Positions 45,172 through 58,500 of a stretch of DNA of 64,000 nucleotides are shown here, piece after piece (the first letter of the stretch is position 1; each line of letters opens with the position of its first letter). The stretch spans positions 14,110,274 through 14,174,273 of the forward strand of contig NC_045129.1 in the NCBI RefSeq assembly GCF_007655135.1. Reading direction: 5' to 3'. A program made the position numbers and the translations under genes. This DNA is from Punica granatum (Eukaryota > Streptophyta > Magnoliopsida > Myrtales > Lythraceae). A model generated the notes under the pieces. It was not told the origin of the DNA. It searched no databases and saw only the letters and a program-made list of their open reading frames with translations.

Positions 45172-45534
45172 ATGGCCGTGGAATCTGCTCAAGAGTGGTT
45201 ACACAATTGGCTATTTGAACTGTTGCAAGACGACAGTCTTGAGAAAATACAAAATGATATACAGGACGGGGAAACAGACTGTATGGATCGTATTTATACG
45301 TCATATATCCATAATATCTGTGCCCTCATCGATCATCCTGTATCCTCTGTGTTGTGTGCATATTTCGACAGGCATTGCAAGAGAGTTCCTCTTTGCGATA
45401 AAAAACCCTGTTTTATGCATATAAACTCCACTTTAAAAACCCGGGGAGATTATGGAAAGAAAAAGGAGTTCAACATGGAAGATTTATTCAAACACTTAGC
45501 CCATGATGGGCTGAAGGCAGTACATGCGGTTTAA
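45172..45534 (+). CDS. Short ORF after the capsid-protease gene, 3' end replaced
   Basis: ATG at 45172, 17 nt after the capsid-protease stop; an upstream in-frame ATG at 45133 overlaps that gene. 120 codons. I do not recognise the protein; the start is Trp/Leu-rich (EWLHNWLFELLQ), with several Cys later. From about 45472 the DNA is viral common region read antisense, so the last 20 residues (from MEDLFKHLAHDG) are a chance extension across a rearrangement. It may be the start of the component-B terminal ORF whose end is seen at 1-905; this is inference from position only. Confidence 0.5.
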   Translation: MAVESAQEWLHNWLFELLQDDSLEKIQNDIQDGETDCMDRIYTSYIHNICALIDHPVSSVLCAYFDRHCKRVPLCDKKPCFMHINSTLKTRGDYGKKKEFNMEDLFKHLAHDGLKAVHAV

Positions 45535-46073
45535 GAAAACAAAAGAAAACATGAAAAGAAAAAGAAAAGAAGGAATGAGTCTGAAAGGACTCAATCCATG
45601 CTTACACTGAAACTTACACACAAAAAGGGGGTTGGAGGATCCGGGTTATGGGAGCCGAATGATTACATATCAGAAGAAAGAAGAGAAGAAGAGAGAATTA
45701 TGTGTTGCGGATGTGAGTCCCCCCTCGATGCTGGAGGAAGAGGCCTCTTATAGGCAGTGGTGGATGCCTTGTCACTGTGCAGCTTTACACTGTGCACTCA
45801 CATGCGGGGTTACTGTTGACTCCAGTGGGACTTTACTGTAGCTACAGTGACCTTTTTTGTCGCAAATAGTGACAGGAGGCTGCTTTATGTCGGGCACGCT
45901 CGCCGAAAGGTTTTTTGTCCGTTATGGTACCACTGTGAGTAGTGGTGGGACGCTTCCGGAGATTGCGCTGATTATGTCGGGGCTTAGCCTTTTGAGCCGA
46001 AAGGTTTTTTGTCCGGTAATGATCCACGTGTCTGAAACAGTGGGCGGACGCTCTCGGTTGCTGGGGCTAGCAA
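45472..46073 (-). promoter_or_regulatory. Viral common region downstream of U5 (promoter, poly(A) signal; leader lost)
   Basis: AATAAA at 45483-45488 and TATA box at 45744-45753, followed on the + side by the palindrome and both promoter repeats. The left end at about 45472 is a junction with the capsid segment, so primer site and leader are absent. Identical in layout to the other common regions. Confidence 0.8.
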
Positions 46074-47513
46074 TCATTCTGATGAGAAATCACTGTCGCC
46101 TTGTTCCCTGTGGGACTCTGATGCAGACGAAGCAGTGTTCAATTCTTTGAGCTCCAGGAGGACCTGACTAAGTCGCCCTATGTAATCCTCATCAGTTTTT
46201 GCTGCTGAAAGGAAGGACGAAGCGCGGGCATTGACCTGGAGAAAGCTTTGGTGGTCCACTTGTGCCTTGTCTGAGACAAGAGCATTTTTACGGAACCAAC
46301 AGAGAACAAATTAGGAGTCAAGATGATCTACCTTCAGCTTAACCCACCATTTGCATTTGAAGATTCTGGCCAGTGTCTGCAGGCCTGTCTGTTGATCAGG
46401 CTTGTATCCGAAAGACCAATTATGAACCCATGATAATCCAAAGATCTGGTAGAATTGGAGAAGCACGGGGAAAATGGTTTGATTCCCTTGAGGTTTGAAT
46501 CGGGAAGCGAACATGGTGTAGGCTTCATGGATTATGGGAGGCAGTATGTCTGGAATGGGACCCCAGATAGACCACCAGTGGGCGAACCAAAAGGGAAATA
46601 TGGCCACATCTTTTGAATGGAAAAAGATCAGCCAAGTGTGTCTGAACTCATGGTTTTGGTACAAAAATGCATTGTACCATGCTTGCTGGTAATCCCAGTA
46701 GGAATACATAGCATTATGGGGGAGATCTGACGAGAACCGGGCTTGGAATTTATGGATTTCGTATGGTTTTCCCTCATTCCATTCTCTCGGGTGGATCACT
46801 CTCAGTATCTTGGCTGTAGAGTGGGATATGGTGTTTGAGGAGCCAGGGACAAGGTGGTGTTTAAACTCAACTGAACCTGTATCACTCAAAATTTTCTCAT
46901 AATATTCCCGGGTTTTTGAAATGTCAAATGGCCGGAAATACCAGTTTTCGGGAAACAATTTTGATGCAGCGAAGAAGGGGTTTTCATGGTAAAAACCTTC
47001 TTCCATAATCAAAACAGTTTGAAATAATGATTTTGGAAACCATGGCGCTGTTTTTGAAGAGCTGGTTTCCTTATCGGAAAATGTTGTGAGACTTTTTTCT
47101 GCTCCTTTGGCGATTTGCCTAGAGCTCTCTCCCTTTCTAGTCTCCAGCAGAGGAGGAGATATTCCAGATAGCACTTGTGCTAATTCTGGTTTATCTTTTA
47201 ACTCTGTAATCCATTGCTGGACTACGGTATCATTATCAAGAGGAGAGGAACTCTGTTTTGCAAGAGTTTGTTTCTCCTTTTTGGGTTTTGGAATTTTACC
47301 TGGCAGAGTCTGCAAGCATTTCTGCTTATCGATCTCCTGTTGGAGAGTCTGTCGATAGATTTTTATCTGGCTATCAACAGTGATCTGCCCAATGGAGGGT
47401 TGGCCAGAGGCCTTATGGTGCGAGGATTGCTCCTCATTTTTTATCGACTGGCTGGGAGCCAGCTGTTTTGAGGCCGCAGCCTCTTTTTTCGAGGAACGAG
47501 TCCTCATGCTCAT
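46074..47513 (-). pseudogene. U5: viral ORF2 with single nonsense mutation
   Basis: Full-length frame as in U3, broken only by CAA-to-TAA at 46311-46313 after the KVDHLDS motif, which leaves 400 residues including the whole aromatic core. The same TAA is present in U6 and U7 but not in U3 or U4. The remaining 79 codons downstream stay open. Confidence 0.87.
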
Positions 47514-50500
47514 GGTGGTACCTGCAGGAATTCTCTTGTCAGGAAATCAGGGAGACTGTTAGTCTCACCCCTTATGAATTCGATGTCAAAATCAAATACA
47601 CTCAAGATAGCTTGCCACCGGGCAAAAATCTGTTTTGATGCAATGTTTTGAACATCTTTTTGAAGAACCTCTTTTGCAGATTTGCAATCAATCCGAAGTA
47701 AAAACCTTTGGTTTAAAAGATCAGATTGAAATTTAGAAATGCAAAGGACCACAGAAAGAATTTCCTTTTTTATGTTTGAGTAATTTTTCTGGGTAGGGTT
47801 CCAATGTTTTGATGTGAGCTGAACAACCTGTTCATGTCCATTTTTGGATTGTTTCAATATTCCTCCGTATCCTTCATCAGAGGCGTCTGTTTCAACAATC
47901 TTTTTTGCAGATGGGTCTGCCAAGTGTAAACAAGGCAGAGTTTTGATTTGAAGCTTGATTTGCTTCACAATGTTGGTTTGTTCATCCGTCCATGGTGGAG
48001 GAGAATTCTTTAACCTATTATGGAGGGGTTTGCAGAGCTTACTTAGGCCAGGGAAGAAATCTACAACGTAGTTTAAACTTCCTAAGAACCTTTGTAGCTG
48101 TTTTTTATCATGGATTTGATCAGGGAACCTATCAGCAAACTGGATGGACCTGTTAATGGGGATTATGGTGCCCCTGCTGATGTTGTGCCCTAGAAATCGA
48201 ATTTTGGTTTGGAAGAGGCAGACTTTGGTCGGAGACACAGTCAAACCATTTATCGAGGTGACTCTCATAAAATGCTTCAGATGTCTGAAATGAGAATCAG
48301 GGGTTTTGGAAAATATGAGAACATCATCGATGTATACAATTATGAAATCGGAGTATTCACCAAAGATGTCATTCATGATTTTCTGAAATTTAGATGGGGC
48401 ATTTTTGAGCCCAAAAGGCATCACATTCCACTCGTATTGGCCAAACAGAACTGTGAATGCAGTTTTGTATTTGTCCTTTTCGGCGATTTGAATTTGCCAA
48501 AAACCTGACTTCATGTCGAATTTTGAAAATATTTTTGAATCATGAAGTCTTTGGAGCAAATCTTTTTTGTTAGGTATTGGGTACCTAATCCACCTTAAGG
48601 CTTGGTTCAGGGGCTTGTAATTGATTACTAACCTGGGGACTCCTCTTTCAAGCTCAGCGTTTTTGTTCACGTAGAAGGCTGAACAACTCCAGGGAGACTT
48701 ACTAGGTCTAATCAATTTTTTGTTCAAGAGGTCTTGGATTTCTACTTTGCAGTGTCTTTCCAACTCTTGATTCATCTGAATGGGTCTGGCTTTTGTTGGG
48801 ATATTTTTCTCATCGAAATCCTTTTCATAAGGTAGGTCGATGACGTGTTGCTTCCTATCCCAGAAAGCGTTTGGGGTTTCTCCGCAAACTGACTCCTGAA
48901 TCAGTCTGTTGAGATTATCGATTTTTTGTTTCCAATCTGGTTTTTGGAGCAGATTTTCAACATTATGGTGAGTGATCTCATCTTTTACCCAACCTATTTG
49001 CCTCTCAGTTGCCTGTATTATGTCCAGATTCCTGGTTACAGGTTTTGTGATGAAAGGGAAAAGGGTTTTACACTCAGGTTTGGGTCCAGAATTGTCCAAG
49101 GTCTGAACCAGCTTTTCATCGTTTTTTAGAGTTATCACTTCTTTATGGAGCTCATTGAGTTTTTGGCGAAGTTTTAACTCTGTTTGCATTCTTTCTTTCT
49201 CCCGGTTTTCATGCTCTATGGCGCGGGTGTTTCTGATCATCATGTTGAGTAACCTAAGGTTTTTGGTTTGCTCAGGTTCTTTTGGCTCAACATGTTTTGG
49301 AGGAGGTTTTGAGGAGACTACTATTTTGTTGAAGGGTAGTTTCCAAGTTATGGCATTTTCAGTGAATTTGAGAGCCTTTTCTTCCATGAAAAATTGGTAG
49401 AACCAATCCCAGAAAAGGATGTTTTTCTCATTTTCATTCATCCAATGGATCCAACTGTTTTGCATTATGGTCTCTACATATTTTTGGGTAAAGACTTCGT
49501 GCAGCCAGTTTTTCCTTTTTTCATTTTCTTTGGAGCAGAATTCATTCCTAAGGATGGCTGAGGCTATTGAAAATGATTTCTCAATCACATAGATCTCAGG
49601 GTTAGGATTGATTCTGGTTGCATCAGTTATGGATGAGAATGTGGGTGAAGGGGGTGAAGACTCAGTTTCATCTGTGATGGGGGCAGAGTACACTGGTCTA
49701 GGAATATCGGTGGCGACACTACTTATTCCTCTAAGGTTGGCAGTCCTAGGAGGGTTTTCAGTAGCTGTTTGGAAAGTGTTTGCCGATGTGGCAACACTGA
49801 ATGATCTCCTTCTAAGCTCAGGGCTTCTAAAGGAAGAATTTATCGAAGGGGTTGAGGTTGACTGTATGTCGACTGATCTCCTATGGTGAAAGCTTATGGA
49901 AACTCTCCCATCTTGGAACTGCTCACTCGACTAAGTTCCTCATTTTGAATTTTTTCAGGGGCAACTGCGTCTTCTAAGACCCATTCTTCAGGAAGAGTTA
50001 CCTCATTCCACTTAATTGGTCTGGAGACTACAGTGTTTGACCTGGCAATATCAGTTTGGAAAAGGAGGGTTTCTCCTTTGGGACTATGGTTGAAGGCTTT
50101 AGTTGCAAACGCGGAGACCATCGTTTTGTAATGGACTCTGTACACAAGGGCTAAAGGGATGGAGCCTAAAGCAATCTTGTAATTGTGCGTTTTAATTTGC
50201 AGGGTCAAGCCATGTGTTATGTTTTGGTCTTTGAGGGACATGGTGAAATTTGGGAAACTGTTTAAATGGACTGGTCCGTCACACAGACTAGTCTCGACTG
50301 TCCCAAGGATGGATTCATGGTAGTTCAAAAGCCTAGCATCCCTAAGCACTAGGAGTACTGAGGTATCTAAGCCTTCTCTGGTCAGGGGTTTTATGCCCAC
50401 TTGGACAAGCCCTATATGGATGAAATTGTATTTATCGTTATGTTTTCTCAAGGACTCTTGGTTCAAGAGTTTTATGGTTTGTGAAGAGTTTTTTAGGGGA

Positions 50501-50724
50501 ATGTCCCGCTCTTCAGTTGTTATGGTGTAATCGGTTTTTGAGAAAATTTGTTGGAATTTTGAGTTTTTATAAATCTGTTTTGAAGCGATTCTTGGGATCT
50601 CCCAATCATCGATAGATTTATCAAAACATTCCAAATTGACCTCTTCTCTGTTGAGAACAGAATCATTATCGAAATTATTTTCAGAAGAACATGTACTCGA
50701 AGAACTTGCTTTAAACCAATCCAT
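47510..50724 (-). pseudogene. U5: viral ORF1 with frameshift in the movement-protein region, protease deleted
   Basis: MDWFK start at 50724. One G is lost at about 49920, so the first frame ends at 49894 after 276 codons (nearly the full movement protein). The remaining frame (49693-47510, 727 codons) holds the WLHE domain, coiled coil, RT with YIDDVLIFS and RNase H. The protease is missing through the same 366-bp deletion as in U3 (single AGGGTTTT at about 49061). U6 has the identical frameshift. Confidence 0.92.
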
Positions 50725-52287
50725 ATTTCAAAAACAATAAACCTTCCAGTCTTTCGAACATTTATCAAGACTTTCTATACTTTTGCATATCAGTTCCCTA
50801 TCCTTAGGGTATTCCATACCTATCCTAGACGAAAGCTCTACAGATCTATAGAACCATTAGCCTAGAAAGTAGTTCAAAGATGCTATACCGTATCAGATAC
50901 TCCTACCCAGCTTCTCTCAAGATCAAGATCGGATCTAAGACGTACCTTATTGGCAGAAATCCCACCTCACACAGTGTTTCCCTGCAGCATACCTTAAACA
51001 TACCTTGCCCAACTGCTGGTCCTGGTTTTAACAATAATAGTAGACAGACAAACTCAGCAAGACTCTCTATCGATCTATCTCCTATCCCAACTGCTGTACC
51101 TAGACGAACGATAATGCAAAGGATAACTCTACTCCAGTCGATAACCTCCATCTACTTAGACGGTGTTCATAACACTACCGGGCCATCGCATCCAATTTTT
51201 CCCCTGAACACTGCCCTAACCGTCGGGACTTACAAAACGGGGACACCTTAGGACTTCCCCCCGGGTTCCTATGAACGGTGAATGTGTAGGGTCCATTAGA
51301 GCGACTGGATGGACATTAGAGCCTATTGCATTACTTCTTATGCTAGCATCAGTTCATTGTGATATTGGATCTAGACTTCTACAGAGTCCTACGCTATGGC
51401 TGCCTAATTACTATGTTTACCAGCTTCAGTTCATTGTATAGGATATGCAAGAATACACTATTGAAAGAACACTAAATGAGTTTCTACCAGCCATGAAGGC
51501 GGTCCTAGATGATATGACCTACGAGTTCTACTGGATCTGACTATCTAAACGGAATAGACATCCTATCCCCACCTATTCTTGGCTTTGATACCATTTACAC
51601 CCAAGACCTCAACGTAGGGGATAACCATGGAATACAGGAAGAACAAGGATCTGATATGCATAGACTGTCAAGATAAAAGTAAGATCAACATGGAAGATAT
51701 ATTCAAACACTTAGCCCATCATGGGCTGAAGGGAATACATGCGGTTTAAGAAAACAAAAGAAAACATGAAAAGAAAAGAAAAGAAGGAATGAGTCTGAAA
51801 GGACTCAATCCATGCTTACACTGAAACTTACACACAAAAAGGGGGTTGGAGGATCCGGGTTATGGGAGCCGAATGATTACATATCAGAAGGAAGAAGAGA
51901 AGAAGAGAGAATTATGTGTTGCGGATGTGAGTCCCCCCTCGATGCTGGAGGAAGAGGCCTCTTATAGGCAGTGGTGGATGCCTTGTCGCTGTGCAGCTTT
52001 ACACTGTGCACTCACATGCGGGGTTACTGTTGACTCCAGTGGGAATATACTGTAGCTACAGTGACCTTTTTTGTCGCAAATAGTGACAGGAGGCTGCTTT
52101 ATGTCGGGCACGCTCGCCGAAAGGTTTTTTGTCCGTTATGGTACCACTGTGAGTAGTGGTGGGACGCTTCCGGAGATTGCGCTGATTATGTCGGGGCATA
52201 GCCTTTTGAGCCGAAAGGTTTTTTGTCCGGTAATGATCCACGTGTCTGAAACAGTGGGCGGACGCTCTCGGTTGCTGGGGCTAGCAA
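50725..52287 (-). promoter_or_regulatory. U5 viral leader and promoter
   Basis: Primer site TGGTATCAAAGCC at 51591-51603 and TATA box at 51958-51967. The poly(A) signal is altered to AATATA (51708-51713), a change shared with the U6 leader. Upstream palindrome and repeats are intact. Confidence 0.83.
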
Positions 52288-53726
52288 TCATTCTGATGAG
52301 AAATCACTGTCGCCTTGTTCCCTGTGGGACTCTGATGCAGACGAAGCAGTGTTCAATTCTTTGAGCTCCAGGAGGACCTGACTTAGTCGCCCTATGTAAT
52401 CCTCATCAGTTTTTGCTGCTGAAAGGAAGGACGAAGCGCGGGCATTGACCTGGAGAAAGCTTTGGTGGTCCACTTGTGCCTTGTCTGAGACAAGAGCATT
52501 TTTACGGAACCAACAGAGAACAAATTAGGAGTCAAGATGATCTACCTTCAGCTTAACCCACCATTTGCATTTGAAGATTCTGGCCAGTGTCTGCAGGCCT
52601 GTCTGTTGATCAGGCTTGTATCCGAAAGACCAATTATGAACCCATGATAATCCAAAGATCTGGTAGAACTGGAGAAGCACGGGGAAAATGGTTTGATTCC
52701 CTTGAGGTTTGAATCGGGAAGCGAACATGGTGTAGGCTTCATGGATTATGGGAGGCAGTATGTCTGGAATGGGACCCCAGATAGACCACCAGTGGGCGAA
52801 CCAAAAGGGAAATATGGCCACATCTTTTGAATGGAAAAAGATCAGCCAAGTGTGTCTGAACTCATGGTTTTGGTACAAAAATGCATTGTACCATGCTTGC
52901 TGGTAATCCCAGTAGGAATACATAGCATTATGGGGGAGATCTGACGAGAACCGGGCTTGGAATTTATGGATTTCGTATGGTTTTCCCTCATTCCATTCTC
53001 TCGGGTGGATCACTCTCAGTATTTTGGCTGTAGAGTGGGATATGGTGTTTGAGGAGTCAGGGACAAGGTGGTGTTTAAACTCAACTGAACCTGTATCACT
53101 CAAAATTTTCTCATAATATTCCCGGGTTTTTGAAATGTCAAATGGCCGGAAATACCAGTTTTCGGGAAACAATTTTGATGCAGCGAAGAAGGGGTTTTCA
53201 TGGTAAAAACCTTCTTCCATAATCAAAACAGTTTGAAATAATGATTTTGGAAACCATGGTGCTGTTTTTGAAGAGCTGGTTTCCTTATCGGAAAATGTTG
53301 TGGGATTTTTTCTGCTCCTTTGGCGATTTGCCTAGAGCTCTCTCCCTTTCTAGTCTCCAGCAGAGGAGGAGATATTCCAGATAGCACTTGTGCTAATTCT
53401 GGTTTATCTTTTAACTCTGTAATCCATTGCTGGACTACGGTATCATTATCAAGAGGAGAGGAACTCTGTTTTGCAAGAGTTTGTTTCTCCTTTTTGGGTT
53501 TTGGAATTTTACCTGGCAGAGTCTGCAAGCATTTCAGCTTATCGATCTCCTGTTGGAGAGTCTGTCGATAGATTTTTATCTGGCTATCAACAGTGATCTG
53601 CCCAATGGAGGGTTGGCCAGAGGCCTTATGGTGCGAGGATTGCTCCTCATTTTTTATCGACTGGCTGGGAGCCAGCTGTTTTGAGGCCGCAGCCTCTTTT
53701 TTCGAGGAACGAGTCCTCATGCTCAT
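52288..53726 (-). pseudogene. U6: viral ORF2 with frameshift and nonsense mutation
   Basis: Start at 53726. A base is lost near 53303-53308 (GTGGGATTTTTTC against GTGAGACTTTTTTC), ending the first frame at 53223 after 167 codons. The second part is open to the shared TAA at 52525-52527. Sequence otherwise matches U5. Confidence 0.87.
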
Positions 53727-56700
53727 GGTGGTACCTGCAGGAATTCTCTTGTCAGGAAATCAGGGAGACTATTAGTCTCACCCCTTATGAATTCGATGTC
53801 AAAATCAAATACACTCAAGATAGCTTGCCACCGGGCAAAAATCTGTTTTGATGCAATGTTTTGAACATCTTTTTGAAGAACCTCTTTTGCAGATTTGCAA
53901 TCAATCCGAAGTAAAAACCTTTGGTTTAAAAGATCAGATTGAAATTTAGAAATGCAAAGGACCACAGAAAGAATTTCCTTTTTTATATTTGAGTAATTCT
54001 TCTGGGTAGGGTTCCAATGTTTTGATGTGAGCTGAACAACCTGTTCATGTCCATTTTTGGATTGTTTCAATATTCCTCCGTATCCTTCATCAGAGGCGTC
54101 TGTTTCAACAATCTTTTTTGCAGATGGGTCTGCCAAGTGTAAACAAGGCAGAGTTTTGATTTGAAGCTTGATTTGCTTCACAATGTTGGTTTGTTCATCC
54201 GTCCATGGTGGAGGAGAATTCTTTAACCTATTATGGAGGGGTTTGCAGAGCTTACTTAGGCCAGGGAAGAAATCTACAACGTAGTTTAAACTTCCTAAGA
54301 ACCTTTGTAGCTGTTTTTTATCATGGATTTGATCAGGGAACCTATCAGTAAACTGGATGGACCTGTTAATGGGGATTATGGTGCCCCTGCTGATGTTGTG
54401 CCCTAGAAATCGAATTTTGGTTTGGAAGAGGCAGACTTTGGTCGGAGACACAGTCAAACCATTTATCGAGGTGACTCTCATAAAATGCTTCAGATGTCTG
54501 AAATGAGAATCAGGGGTTTTGGAAAATATGAGAACATCATCGATGTATACAATTATGAAATCGGAGTATTCACCAAAGATGTCATTCATGATTTTCTGAA
54601 ATTTAGATGGGGCATTTTTGAGCCCAAAAGGCATCACATTCCACTCGTATTGGCCAAACGGAACTGTGAATGCAGTTTTGTATTTGTCCTTTTCGGCGAT
54701 TTGAATTTGCCAAAAACCTGACTTCATGTCGAATTTTGAAAATATTTTTGAATCATGAAGTCTTTGGAGCAAATCTTTTTTGTTAGGTATTGGGTACCTA
54801 ATCCACCTTAAGGCTTGGTTCAGGGGCTTGTAATTGATTACTAACCTGGGGACTCCTCTTTCAAGCTCAGCGTTTTTGTTCACGTAGAAGGCTGAACAAC
54901 TCCAGGGAGACTTACTAGGTCTAATCAATTTTTTGTTCAAGAGGTCTTGGATTTCTACTTTGCAGTGTCTTTCCAACTCTTGATTCATCTGAATGGGTCT
55001 GGCTTTTGTTGGGATATTTTTCTCATCGAAATCCTTTTCATAAGGTAGGTCGATGACGTGTTGCTTCCTATCCCAGAAAGCGTTTGGGGTTTCTCCGCAA
55101 ACTGACTCCTGAATCAGTCTGTTGAGATTATCGATTTTTTGTTTCCAATCTGGTTTTTGGAGCAGATTTTCAACATTATGGTGAGTGATCTCATCTTTTA
55201 CCCAACCTATTTGCCTCTCAGTTGCCTGTATTATGTCCAGATTCCTGGTTACAGGTTTTGTGATGAAAGGGAAAAGGGTTTTGCACTCAGGTTTGGGTCC
55301 AGAATTGTCCAAGGTCTGAACCAGCTTTTCATCGTTTTTTAGAGTTATCACTTCTTTATGGAGCTCATTGAGTTTTTGGCGAAGTTTTAACTCTGTTTGC
55401 ATTCTTTCTTTCTCCCGGTTTTCATGCTCTATGGCGCGGGTGTTTCTGATCATCATGTTGAGTAACCTAAGGTTTTTGGTTTGCTCAGGTTCTTTTGGCT
55501 CAACATGTTTTGGAGGAGGTTTTGAGGAGACTACTATTTTGTTGAAGGGTAGTTTCCAAGTTATGGCATTTTCAGTGAATTTGAGAGCCTTTTCTTCCAT
55601 GAAAAATTGGTAGAACCAATCCCAGAAAAGGATGTTTTTCTCATTTTCATTCATCCAATGGATCCAACTGTTTTGCATTATGGTCTCTACATATTTTTGG
55701 GTAAAGACTTCGTGCAGCCAGTTTTTCCTTTTTTCATTTTCTTTGGAGCAGAATTCATTCCTAAGGATGGCTGAGGCTATTGAAAATGATTTCTCAATCA
55801 CATAGATCTCAGGGTTAGGATTGATTCTGGTTGCATCAGTTATGGATGAGAATGTGGGTGAAGGGGGTGAAGACTCAGTTTCATCTGTGATGGGGGCAGA
55901 GTACACTGGTCTAGGAATATCGGTGGCGACACTACTTATTCCTCTAAGGTTGGCAGTCCTAGGAGGGTTTTCAGTAGCTGTTTGGAAAGTGTTTGCCGAT
56001 GTGGCAACACTGAATGATCTCCTTCTAAGCTCAGGGCTTCTAAAGGAAGAATTTATCGAAGGGGTTGAGGTTGACTGTATGTCGACTGATCTCCTATGGT
56101 GAAAGCTTATGGAAACTCTCCCATCTTGGAACTGCTCACTCGACTAAGTTCCTCATTTTGAATTTTTTCAGGGGCAACTGCGTCTTCTAAGACCCATTCT
56201 TCAGGAAGAGTTACCTCATTCCACTTAATTGGTCTGGAGACTACAGTGTTTGACCTGGCAATATCAGTTTGGAAAAGGAGGGTTTCTCCTTTGGGACTAT
56301 GGTTGAAGGCTTTAGTTGCAAACGCGGAGACCATCGTTTTGTAATGGACTCTGTACACAAGGGCTAAAGGGATGGAGCCTAAAGCAATCTTGTAATTGTG
56401 CGTTTTAATTTGCAGGGTCAAGCCATGTGTTATGTTTTGGTCTTTGAGGGACATGGTGAAATTTGGGAAACTGTTTAAATGGACTGGTCCGTCACACAGA
56501 CTAGTCTCGACTGTCCCAAGGATGGATTCATGGTAGTTCAAAAGCCTAGCATCCCTAAGCACTAGGAGTACTGAGGTATCTAAGCCTTCTCTGGTCAGGG
56601 GTTTTATGCCCACTTGGACAAGCCCTATATGGATGAAATTGTATTTATCGTTATGTTTTCTCAAGGACTCTTGGTTCAAGAGTTTTATGGTTTGTGAAGA

Positions 56701-56937
56701 GTTTTTTAGGGGAATGTCCCGCTCTTCAGTTGTTATGGTGTAATCGGTTTTTGAGAAAATTTGTTGGAATTTTGAGTTTTTATAAATCTGTTTTGAAGCG
56801 ATTCTTGGGATCTCCCAATCATCGATAGATTTATCAAAACATTCCAAATTGACCTCTTCTCTGTTGAGAACAGAATCATTATCGAAATTATTTTCAGAAG
56901 AACATGTACTCGAAGAACTTGCTTTAAACCAATCCAT
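53723..56937 (-). pseudogene. U6: viral ORF1 with the same frameshift and protease deletion as U5
   Basis: Near-identical to U5 at a spacing of 6,213 bp. It has the same G loss (at about 56133), the same 276-codon movement-protein frame (56107-56937), the same protease deletion (single AGGGTTTT at about 55275), and an open 727-codon WLHE-RT-RNase H frame (53723-55906). The RT motif YIDDVLIFS is intact. Confidence 0.92.
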
Positions 56938-58500
56938 ATTTCAAAAACAATAAACCTTCCAGTCTTTCGAACATTTATCAAGACTTTCTATACTTTTGCA
57001 TATCAGTTCCCTATCCTTAGGGTATTCCATACCTATCCTAGACGAAAGCTCTACAGATCTATAGAACCATTAGCCTAGAAAGTAGTTCAAAGATGCTATA
57101 CCGTATCAGATACTCCTACCCAGCTTCTCTCAAGATCAAGATCGGATCTAAGACGTACCTTATTGGCAGAAATCCCACCTCACACAGTGTTTCCCTGCAG
57201 CATACCTTAAACATACCTTGCCCAACTGCTGGTCCTGGTTTTAACAATAATAGTAGACAGACAAACTCAGCAAGACTCTCTATCGATCTATCTCCTATCC
57301 CAACTGCTGTACCTAGACGAACGATAATGCAAAGGATAACTCTACTCCAGTCGATAACCTCCATCTACTTAGACGGTGTTCATAACACTACCGGGCCATC
57401 GCATCCAATTTTTCCCCTGAACACTGCCCTAACCGTCGGGACTTACAAAACGGGGACACCTTAGGACTTCCCCCCGGGTTCCTATGAACGGTGAATGTGT
57501 AGGGTCCATTAGAGCGACTGGATGGACATTAGAGCCTATTGCATTACTTCTTATGCTAGCATCAGTTCATTGTGATATTGGATCTAGACTTCTACAGAGT
57601 CCTACGCTATGGCTGCCTAATTACTATGTTTACCAGCTTCAGTTCATTGTATAGGATATGCAAGAATACACTATTGAAAGAACACTAAATGAGTTTCTAC
57701 CAGCCATGAAGGCGGTCCTAGATGATATGACCTACGAGTTCTACTGGATCTGACTATCTAAACGGAATAGACATCCTATCCCCACCTATTCTTGGCTTTG
57801 ATACCATTTACACCCAAGACCTCAACGTAGGGGATAACCATGGAATACAGGAAGAACAAGGATCTGATATGCATAGACTGTCAAGATAAAAGTAAGATCA
57901 ACATGGAAGATATATTCAAACACTTAGCCCATCATGGGCTGAAGGGAATACATGCGGTTTAAGAAAACAAAAGAAAACATGAAAAGAAAAGAAAAGAAGG
58001 AATGAGTCTGAAAGGACTCAATCCATGCTTACACTGAAACTTACACACAAAAAGGGGGTTGGAGGATCCGGGTTATGGGAGCCGAATGATTACATATCAG
58101 AAGGAAGAAGAGAAGAAGAGAGAATTATGTGTTGCGGATGTGAGTCCCCCCTCGATGCTGGAGGAAGAGGCCTCTTATAGGCAGTGGTGGATGCCTTGTC
58201 GCTGTGCAGCTTTACACTGTGCACTCACATGCGGGGTTACTGTTGACTCCAGTGGGAATATACTGTAGCTACAGTGACCTTTTTTGTCGCAAATAGTGAC
58301 AGGAGGCTGCTTTATGTCGGGCACGCTCGCCGAAAGGTTTTTTGTCCGTTATGGTACCACTGTGAGTAGTGGTGGGACGCTTCCGGAGATTGCGCTGATT
58401 ATGTCGGGGCATAGCCTTTTGAGCCGAAAGGTTTTTTGTCCGGTAATGATCCACGTGTCTGAAACAGTGGGCGGACGCTCTCGGTTGCTGGGGCTAGCAA
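56938..58500 (-). promoter_or_regulatory. U6 viral leader and promoter
   Basis: Primer site TGGTATCAAAGCC at 57794-57806 and TATA box at 58171-58180. The poly(A) signal is altered to AATATA as in U5. Otherwise as in the other units. Confidence 0.83.

Noticed and set aside
53320..53775. Numerous + strand frames opposite viral ORF1 and ORF2 in each unit
   Set aside because: Shadow frames of the minus-strand genes, repeated with every unit.
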